A stretch of DNA of 18,447 bases, from assembly GCA_964443885.1 (NCBI GenBank), contig CAYUES010000020.1, positions 1 through 18,447 on the forward strand, read 5' to 3'. Shown one piece after another: positions 13,415 to 18,447 of the stretch; the stretch's first letter is position 1, and each line of letters begins with the position of its first letter. A model generated the notes under the pieces. It searched no databases, was not told the DNA's origin, and was given only the letters and a program-made list of their open reading frames with translations. The translations under genes and the position numbers were made by a program. The DNA comes from OMIS01 sp964443885 (lineage in GTDB: Bacteria; Patescibacteriota; Microgenomatia; UBA1400; PJMF01).

Positions 13415-13789
13415 TTACCAGACCTCTGGTGCTAAACTTGCAATTTTATTAAATCCTCTATTCTTTACTTCACGAGCAATCGCTCCGAAGACGCGTGTGC
13501 CAACTGGTTCAGGGTTGGTGCGTGACTCGACAACGACGACTGCATTATCATCAAAGCGAATGTACTCGCCATTTGGGCGACGATTCTCTTTGTGAGTGCG
13601 CACAATTACTGCAGTAACTTTCTCACCTTTTTTAACTGTGCCTTGTGCATCAGCAGCAATAACAGATGCCATCACCATGTCACCAACATACCCAAAGCGG
13701 CGTTTTGAACCACCATAGACTTGAATGACACGAAGCTGTTTGGCTCCACTATTATCTGCGACTTGTACAACGGTTCTAAGTTGAATCAT
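13415..13789 (-). CDS. rplN: 50S ribosomal protein L14 (uL14)
   Basis: 124 residues, normal length. The start MIQLRTVVQVADNSGAKQLRVIQV and the VIVRTHKENRRPNGEYIRFDDNAVV segment are highly characteristic, as is the C-terminal GTRVFGAIAREVKNRGFNKIASLAPEVW. L14 forms part of the inter-subunit interface. It lies 1 base after rpsQ without its own clear ribosome binding site. Confidence 0.98.
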   Translation of the reverse strand: MIQLRTVVQVADNSGAKQLRVIQVYGGSKRRFGYVGDMVMASVIAADAQGTVKKGEKVTAVIVRTHKENRRPNGEYIRFDDNAVVVVESRTNPEPVGTRVFGAIAREVKNRGFNKIASLAPEVW

Positions 13790-13790
13790 G

Positions 13791-14027
13791 TTACTTTGCT
13801 ATTTTTTCTACTACTTTAAAATGTTTAGTTTTACTTAATGGTCGTGTCTCTTGAATTACAACCTCATCACCGACGACTACTTCAGGAGTACCAGTATAGT
13901 GACAAGCATAGTTCTTTGTACGACGCACTTGTTTGCCGTATAAAGGATGTGGCCATTGTCGTGAAACAGTTACTTTAACTGTTTGGGCGCTTGAGAGAGC
14001 AACGACTTTTCCTTGTAATGTTTTCAT
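13791..14027 (-). CDS. rpsQ: 30S ribosomal protein S17 (uS17)
   Basis: 78 residues, normal length. The OB-fold protein begins MKTLQGKVVALSSAQTVKV and contains the family's HPLYGKQVRRTKNYACHYTG and EVVIQETRPLSKTKHFKVVE segments. S17 binds 16S rRNA early in 30S assembly. A strong GAGG lies five bases before the ATG, one of the better ribosome binding sites in the cluster. Confidence 0.98.
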   Translation of the reverse strand: MKTLQGKVVALSSAQTVKVTVSRQWPHPLYGKQVRRTKNYACHYTGTPEVVVGDEVVIQETRPLSKTKHFKVVEKIAK

Positions 14028-14041
14028 AGTTTCCTCGTATC

Positions 14042-14251
14042 TTATTGCTGTGCCTGTAATTCTTGTGCACGTAGTACAGTCTTAATTCTTGCGATGTCTT
14101 CACGTAAGACATGGATTTTAGCAGTATTACTCAATTTGCCTACTACCTTTTGCATTTTGGCAGTCGCTAAATCCTTTTGAGTCACTTGCAGTTGTGTATT
14201 CAACTCTGCAGTAGATTTCTCATGTAGTGCTGTTATGTCGTTTCGTTTCAT
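14042..14251 (-). CDS. rpmC: 50S ribosomal protein L29 (uL29)
   Basis: 69 residues, normal length, two predicted helices. The pattern of Leu-rich helix 1 (ELNTQLQVTQKDLATAKMQK) and a second helix with IHVLREDIARIKTVL matches L29. L29 lies at the tunnel exit where nascent-chain factors dock. It begins 1 base after the rplP stop, in the conserved L16-L29-S17 order, with GGTGAG inside the rplP end as likely ribosome binding site. Confidence 0.96.
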   Translation of the reverse strand: MKRNDITALHEKSTAELNTQLQVTQKDLATAKMQKVVGKLSNTAKIHVLREDIARIKTVLRAQELQAQQ

Positions 14252-14252
14252 A

Positions 14253-14663
14253 TTATTTACTCACCACTACTGTTTTAACCGATAGTTTGTGTCCTGCTTT
14301 ATCAAATGCTTCTTGTGCTACTTCTTTTGATACGCCACCTAGTTCAAAGATAATAACACCTGGTTTTATAACTGCCACGTGTTCTTCGACAGGACCTTTA
14401 CCAGAACCCATCTTCACACCGACTGGTTTCTTAGTGATTGGCTTGTGTGGGAAAACCCGAAGCCAATACTTACCAGCACGTTTAGTCATAAACGTAATTT
14501 TTTTGCGAGCAGCTTCAATTTCTCTTGAAGTAATCCAGCCACCAGTGATAGCTTTCATACCGAAGTCACCAAAAGCGATTGTTGCACCACGTTGAGCAAC
14601 TCCACCACGCTTGCCTCTAAACTGCTTACGGAACTTCTCTTTCTTTGGCTGCATCATTGACAT
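14253..14663 (-). CDS. rplP: 50S ribosomal protein L16 (uL16)
   Basis: 136 residues, normal length. The N-terminal region has KFRKQFRGKRGGVAQRG, then FGDFGMKAITGGWITSREIEAARK. The conserved KPVGVKMGSGKGPVEEHVAVIKPG loop, which reaches toward the A and P sites, is intact. L16 is a late-assembling protein that positions tRNA. AAAGGA lies 8 bases before the ATG; two further Met codons at residues 3-4 could also serve as starts. Confidence 0.98.
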   Translation of the reverse strand: MSMMQPKKEKFRKQFRGKRGGVAQRGATIAFGDFGMKAITGGWITSREIEAARKKITFMTKRAGKYWLRVFPHKPITKKPVGVKMGSGKGPVEEHVAVIKPGVIIFELGGVSKEVAQEAFDKAGHKLSVKTVVVSK

Positions 14664-14675
14664 AAACGTAATCCT

Positions 14676-15329
14676 TTAGTTGGTCTTTTCTCCGCGATAG
14701 ATCCAGACCTTGATGCCGACGTAGCCAGAGCGTGTCAAAGCTGGTTCATGGAAGTAATCAATGTCAGCACGAAGTGTCTGAGTTGGAATACTTCCTTCAA
14801 AATACTTTTCAGTTCTACCAATTTCAGCGCCACCGATACGGCCTGCTAAAGAAATTTTAATACCCTTAGCTCCAGCTTGCATGACGCGTTCCATTGATTG
14901 GTTAACAGCACGACGATGTGGGAAGCGCTTCAGTAACTGTCCAGAGATGCGCTCGGCGACTAACTTTGCACTCAAGTCTGGGTTCGGCACTTCTTCAACG
15001 CGTAAATCGATCTTTACTTTGTCTTTCTTTAGTTTTGAGACGTTCAATTGGCGTTCCACTTGCTTCTTGATGTCTTCTAAGTTTGCGCCACCTTTACCGA
15101 TGACAACACCAGGACGAGCAACGTGCAAGATAACTTTGATGACTGTTAATGAGCGTTCAATTTCAACTTTCACGACACCAGCACTTGCCAATTTCTTGTG
15201 TAAGTATTCACGTAAGCGGAAGTCTTCGATGACTAAGTCTGAATAATCTGCTTTATTTGCAAACCATTTAGAGGTCCAGCCTAAGAAGGAGCCTATACGA
15301 AAGCCGATTGGATTTACTTTTTGTCCCAG
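14676..15329 (-). CDS. rpsC: 30S ribosomal protein S3 (uS3) with apparent CTG start
   Basis: 217 residues when read from a CTG at 15329. S3 normally starts Met-Gly-Gln-Lys-Val-(Asn/His)-Pro, and the frame here reads Leu(CTG)-Gly-Gln-Lys-Val-Asn-Pro-Ile-Gly-Phe-Arg, so the CTG sits exactly at the conserved initiator position. The frame is open from a TGA at 15363-15365 with no ATG, GTG or TTG before this point. Upstream alternatives are only ATT (15362) and ATC (15350). The first usable TTG, at 15191, would delete 46 conserved residues. The KH domain is present with a GKGG loop near residues 78-81, and the C-terminal S3 domain is complete (ending GVKVWIYRGEK). S3 lies at the mRNA entry channel. 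Only a weak AAAAGA-like purine stretch precedes the CTG. Confidence 0.93.
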   Translation of the reverse strand: MGQKVNPIGFRIGSFLGWTSKWFANKADYSDLVIEDFRLREYLHKKLASAGVVKVEIERSLTVIKVILHVARPGVVIGKGGANLEDIKKQVERQLNVSKLKKDKVKIDLRVEEVPNPDLSAKLVAERISGQLLKRFPHRRAVNQSMERVMQAGAKGIKISLAGRIGGAEIGRTEKYFEGSIPTQTLRADIDYFHEPALTRSGYVGIKVWIYRGEKTN

Positions 15330-15366
15330 ATTTCTTTTCGAAGTGTAGATTTTACTACAAATTCAC

Positions 15367-15849
15367 CTATTTGTCCGCCTTCTTTTTAGGTGGTTTTTTT
15401 GCAACTTCTTTTTTCTCGGTTGTCTTTGTTTCAACTGTTTCAGTTTTGGTAGCAGGAGCTACTTTTTCGGCAGCTTTAGCTAGTTTAGCTTGCTCTTTTT
15501 TACTTGGGATGACATCACTTTTTTCCATCAATTCCACAGTAACGTGACAGGTTTTCTTGATGATAGAGTGTGCACGACCGCGACTAACAGCCCGGAAGCG
15601 CTTGTACATTGTACCAGCATCGACCCGAATACTCTTGATGACTAAATCTTCAGTAGCTAAGCCATGGTTGTGAGTCGCGTTTGCAACCGCTTGGCGCAAC
15701 ACTTTCATAACCAAAATACTTGCTTCTCGATTAATCACACCAAGTTGTTGAAATGCAGCAACCAATGGTAATGATTTAACAGTGTTAGCCACTAATCTCA
15801 CCTTGCGAGGAGCTTGCCGAGAGTAGATTTGTGATGCAGTTATTGTCAT
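15367..15849 (-). CDS. rplV: 50S ribosomal protein L22 (uL22) with lysine-rich tail
   Basis: 160 residues against about 110 usual. The core to about residue 112 is typical: SRQAPRKVRLVANTVKSLP, then REASILVMKVLRQAVANATHNHGL, then the hairpin RFRAVSRGRAHSIIKKTCHV, whose loop lines the peptide exit tunnel. The remaining roughly 48 residues form a Lys/Ala/Thr/Glu tail ending in poly-lysine. Its TAG stop is embedded in AATAGGTGAA. The AGGTG there lies 34 bases before the rpsC CTG, too far to be its ribosome binding site. Confidence 0.97.
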   Translation of the reverse strand: MTITASQIYSRQAPRKVRLVANTVKSLPLVAAFQQLGVINREASILVMKVLRQAVANATHNHGLATEDLVIKSIRVDAGTMYKRFRAVSRGRAHSIIKKTCHVTVELMEKSDVIPSKKEQAKLAKAAEKVAPATKTETVETKTTEKKEVAKKPPKKKADK

Positions 15850-15859
15850 AAATAATTTC

Positions 15860-16144
15860 TTATGTCTTAGTCATCAGACGCTTCACGATTTTACCGTGAC
15901 CTCTGAACGTACGAGTTGGTGCAAACTCACCGAGTTTGTGGCCAACCATTGCCTCTGAGATAAATACTTCTACAAAGACTTTGCCTTGATGCACTAAAAA
16001 GGTGTGTCCAACAAAGTCTGGACTAACCACACATGCTCGAGTCCAAGTTTTAATTGGAGTCTTTGAGCCTGTTTGCTTTTGAACCATAACTTTTTTAGTT
16101 AGTTTTGGATCAACGAATGGACCTTTTTTAGAACTTCTACTCAT
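15860..16144 (-). CDS. rpsS: 30S ribosomal protein S19 (uS19)
   Basis: 94 residues, normal length. MSRSSKKGPFVDPKL at the N terminus, IKTWTRACVVSPDFVGHTFLVHQGK in the middle and GHKLGEFAPTRTFRGHG near the end are highly conserved S19 features. S19 lies in the 30S head next to S13. A good AAGGA is placed 5 bases before the ATG. Confidence 0.98.
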   Translation of the reverse strand: MSRSSKKGPFVDPKLTKKVMVQKQTGSKTPIKTWTRACVVSPDFVGHTFLVHQGKVFVEVFISEAMVGHKLGEFAPTRTFRGHGKIVKRLMTKT

Positions 16145-16152
16145 ATATTTCC

Positions 16153-16986
16153 TTATTTAACTCTGCGATCCTTGATAATAAGCGCAGTACTTGGTCGTTT
16201 TCTATCTCGGGTTTTCTTACCCATAGCGATCTTACCCCATGGAGTCTTAGGATGTTTCAAACCAATACCTGAACGTCCTTCACCACCACCGTGTGGATGT
16301 GAACCTGGATGTTGTGCAGTACCACGAACTGTTGGGCGAATACCCATGAGGCGCTTGCGACCGGCTTTACCGATCTTGCGGTTTTTCCATTCCTGATTTC
16401 CGACCTGGCCAATTGTAGCGAAACATTCGGCATTTATCAATCTAACTTCTTTGGAAGGGAGCTGAACAGCGATCATTGCACCATCTTTTGATTGAATCAT
16501 TGCACTGACACCAGCACCACGAACCATTTGTGCACCTTTACCAGCGCGCAGTTCGATGTTGTGGATCGGCATACCGATTGGAATATTCTTGAGTGGTAGT
16601 GCATTGCCTGGTTTTACTTCAACGTCCATACCAGATACAACTTCATCGCCAATGTTCAAACCTTCTGGAGCAATGATGTAGGCTTTCTCACCGTCTTTGT
16701 AGAACAAGAGCGCTAAGTTAGCACCACGAAGTGGGTCGTACTCGAAGCGAACAACGCGAGCAGGAATAGCGAACTTTCTTCGTTTCCAGTCAATAATGCG
16801 AATTTTCTTTTTAACACCACCGCCGCGATGGCGAACAGTGACGCGACCCTTGAAGCCACGACCTTGACGTTTGGTGTACCCAGACAGTAACAAAGATTTT
16901 TCTGGACCCTCGGCATGCAAGAATGAACGATCGACGTCCATTTGATGGCGTTGTCCAGGGCTAGTAGGTCTGCGTTGTTTTAACAT
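16153..16986 (-). CDS. rplB: 50S ribosomal protein L2 (uL2)
   Basis: 277 residues, normal length. The two RNA-binding domains are recognisable. The C-terminal part contains the invariant GSHPHGGGEGRSGIG, whose histidine lies near the peptidyl-transferase centre, and HPKTPWGKIAMGKKTR. L2 is required for subunit association and peptide-bond formation. No Shine-Dalgarno precedes the ATG; the 20 bases upstream are almost entirely A and T. It lies 11 bases after rplW. Confidence 0.99.
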   Translation of the reverse strand: MLKQRRPTSPGQRHQMDVDRSFLHAEGPEKSLLLSGYTKRQGRGFKGRVTVRHRGGGVKKKIRIIDWKRRKFAIPARVVRFEYDPLRGANLALLFYKDGEKAYIIAPEGLNIGDEVVSGMDVEVKPGNALPLKNIPIGMPIHNIELRAGKGAQMVRGAGVSAMIQSKDGAMIAVQLPSKEVRLINAECFATIGQVGNQEWKNRKIGKAGRKRLMGIRPTVRGTAQHPGSHPHGGGEGRSGIGLKHPKTPWGKIAMGKKTRDRKRPSTALIIKDRRVK

Positions 16987-16997
16987 AAACTATTATT

Positions 16998-17303
16998 TTA
17001 TTTATTACCCTCTGGATTGATATCGAATACGTCTAAGGTTTGACCTTCTTTTAAGGTTACGATCGCTTTTTTCTGTTTACCAATAGTTGCGGTCAATCTC
17101 TTTTTACCAGTGCGGCGAGTTTGAGCTGCCAACATGATCATGTTAACTTTTTTGACAGTGACGCCATATAAAGTTTCAATTGCTTCTGAGATTTGATTCT
17201 TAGTAGCATTACGATCTACTTCAAAAGTATATGCGTTCTCACTTGTAGCGAGGCGCATAGATTTTTCAGTAATGATTGGTCGTTTGATCGTAAACGGATT
17301 CAT
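16998..17303 (-). CDS. rplW: 50S ribosomal protein L23 (uL23)
   Basis: 101 residues, normal length. The start region IKRPIITEKSMRLATSENAYTFEVDRNATKNQISEAIETLYGVTVKKVN is typical. The loop with RRTGKKR precedes the final strands with KKAIVTLKEGQTLDVF. L23 forms the tunnel-exit docking site for trigger factor and SRP. It lies 3 bases after rplD with a weak purine-rich stretch before the ATG. Confidence 0.98.
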   Translation of the reverse strand: MNPFTIKRPIITEKSMRLATSENAYTFEVDRNATKNQISEAIETLYGVTVKKVNMIMLAAQTRRTGKKRLTATIGKQKKAIVTLKEGQTLDVFDINPEGNK

Positions 17304-17306
17304 ATC

Positions 17307-18044
17307 TTATTTCTTTGCTGCAGTTTTAGCGGCAGCTTTTCTTGCTAATGCTTTCACAACAGCAGGATGCTGATGTGGTACTTTTACTGCCTTTTTGGCA
17401 ACAACTCGCTTGACGGTACTAGCTAAAGTAGCTAGTTTTTCTTCTAAGGCCTTGACTGCTGCAGTTGTGATCAAAATCGTATCACTTTGCAACACATCGA
17501 GGGCAGTCAGTTCAGTAGCTGCAATTATTCTGGTGTTTTCAATGTTTCGACAGGCTTTTTTCAACTCAGCTTGTACAGTTGGAATAACGATTGTTATTTT
17601 GCGAGCATCTGGACTTACTTTAGTGAGTAACTTTGAGAGTTCACTGGTTTTGCCTGTTGAGTTCTCGAGTTCATCCATCACTTGGATACTCTCAACTTGC
17701 CAACTTAAAGCAGAAATTAATGCTTTTTGTTTCTGTTTTTGAAGTAATCGTAATGAATAGTTTTGAATACCTTTTGGTCCATGAGCTACACCACCACCAA
17801 CGAAGATTGGAGCACTTTGTGCACCGTGGCGTGCGCCACCGGTACCTTTTTGCTTGTACATTTTTTTCTTGGTGAGGTTGACTTCAGAACGAGTCTTAAC
17901 TTTACTTGTTCCTTGGCGACCATTAGATAAGTAGACACGAACAGCTTGGCTCAATAACGCTTTATTGACTGGTGCAGCAAAGATGGCATCACTGACTGTG
18001 AGTGTGCCTGGTTTACCGGTAGATGTATATGTTTGCAGTTTCAT
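17307..18044 (-). CDS. rplD: 50S ribosomal protein L4 (uL4)
   Basis: 245 residues, longer than the usual 200-210. Family features are RQGTSKVKTRSEVNLTKKKMYKQKGTGGARHGAQSAPIFVGGGVAHGPK, the extended loop that reaches the exit tunnel, and a C-terminal alpha/beta domain. The last roughly 35 residues are a basic Lys/Ala tail. In E. coli L4 represses the S10 operon, of which this gene is part. It lies 5 bases after rplC with a clear AAGGA 9 bases before the ATG. Confidence 0.97.
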   Translation of the reverse strand: MKLQTYTSTGKPGTLTVSDAIFAAPVNKALLSQAVRVYLSNGRQGTSKVKTRSEVNLTKKKMYKQKGTGGARHGAQSAPIFVGGGVAHGPKGIQNYSLRLLQKQKQKALISALSWQVESIQVMDELENSTGKTSELSKLLTKVSPDARKITIVIPTVQAELKKACRNIENTRIIAATELTALDVLQSDTILITTAAVKALEEKLATLASTVKRVVAKKAVKVPHQHPAVVKALARKAAAKTAAKK

Positions 18045-18049
18045 GTGAG

Positions 18050-18447
18050 TTATTCCTTACTTTCTACAGGAGCTTCAGCTGCTGGAGCTGCTTCTTCTGC
18101 GATTTCAGTTTCTACAGTTGGTTCTTCATTTTTTGGAGCAACGGTAATACCAGATGCTTTGAGATCGAGCTCGATAGACTTGGTTTCACCAGTTTTACGA
18201 ATCTTGACTAACCCTGAAATAGAACCAGGAACTGGACCGCTCAACCAAACTTCTTTGGAAGTTGGATCAACGTGGACTACCACTAAACCTGTAACTGTCT
18301 TAGTTTCATCTCCATAATGTCCTGGCATGCCTTTACCCTTCCAGACACGGCCTGGAGTAGTACGGTTACCAATTGAACCTACCGCACGAGCACGGTCAGA
18401 TTGACCATGTGTAGCTGGGCCACCATGAAAACCATGACGTTTCATTG
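18050..18447 (-). CDS. rplC: 50S ribosomal protein L3 (uL3), N-terminal part outside window
   Basis: 131 residues of the C-terminal half are visible; the gene runs off the right edge, and the Met near the edge is internal (MKRHGFHGGPATHG matches the middle of L3). The conserved loop SIGNRTTPGRVWKGKGMPGHYG, which reaches the peptidyl-transferase region, is present. After the L3 core there is a C-terminal tail of about 25 acidic, Ala/Pro-rich residues ending ESKE, unlike the basic tails on other proteins of this cluster. L3 starts 50S assembly. By convention rpsJ would precede it outside the window. Confidence 0.97.
   Translation of the reverse strand, partial: MKRHGFHGGPATHGQSDRARAVGSIGNRTTPGRVWKGKGMPGHYGDETKTVTGLVVVHVDPTSKEVWLSGPVPGSISGLVKIRKTGETKSIELDLKASGITVAPKNEEPTVETEIAEEAAPAAEAPVESKE

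Noticed and set aside
14676..15191. rpsC starting at the TTG at 15191 (171 residues)
   Set aside because: It removes the conserved S3 N terminus, which is intact in the same frame upstream to the CTG at 15329.
2..18447. Recoding of TGA to glycine (genetic code 25, as in Gracilibacteria and Absconditabacteria)
   Set aside because: All conserved proteins are full length under the standard bacterial code and their glycines use GGN codons.

Overview
The window (18,447 bases, AT-rich) is a compact bacterial chromosome segment dominated by one long ribosomal-protein locus on the minus strand. Several traits point to the Candidate Phyla Radiation (Patescibacteria), possibly Microgenomates. Only 9 bases separate rpsE and rplO, where most bacteria carry rpmD (uL30), and loss of uL30 is a known CPR trait. 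The infA-rpsM gap is too short for rpmJ. Several ribosomal proteins carry long lysine/alanine-rich tails. The phylum call is inference from protein character and gene content; the finer placement is a guess.

Plus strand, 1-2719: a 5'-truncated gene ends in a low-complexity stretch and a C-terminal membrane segment. It overlaps a small VanZ-like membrane protein. A divergent HU-family DNA-binding protein follows, with a plausible promoter and a strong intrinsic terminator. Last comes a membrane-anchored protein resembling a clan GH-A TIM-barrel glycoside hydrolase. It converges on the ribosomal cluster.

Minus strand, 18447 down to 2763, in transcription order: rplC (cut by the window edge), rplD, rplW, rplB, rpsS, rplV, rpsC, rplP, rpmC, rpsQ, rplN, rplX, rplE, rpsN, rpsH, rplF, rplR, rpsE, rplO, secY, adk, map, infA, rpsM, rpsK, rpsD, rpoA, rplQ, rplM, rpsI. 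This merges the S10, spc, alpha and L13/S9 operons of other bacteria into one run with gaps of 1 to 80 bases and no unrelated insertion. It supplies both ribosomal subunits, the translocon (SecY), nucleotide supply (Adk), N-terminal methionine removal (Map), initiation factor IF1 and the RNA polymerase alpha subunit.

The more informative signals are between genes. rpsC has no ATG, GTG or TTG at its family-conserved start, and a CTG sits exactly there. A well-formed extended -10 promoter overlaps the end of map, and its short leader before infA is mostly one hairpin. A second extended -10 promoter lies just upstream of rpsM. A TATAAT hexamer 7 bases before the map ATG could drive a leaderless transcript. 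I found no mobile element, CRISPR array, tRNA or rRNA, and no evidence of an exotic new system; this is mainly a conserved housekeeping region with CPR-style reductions and start-site oddities.
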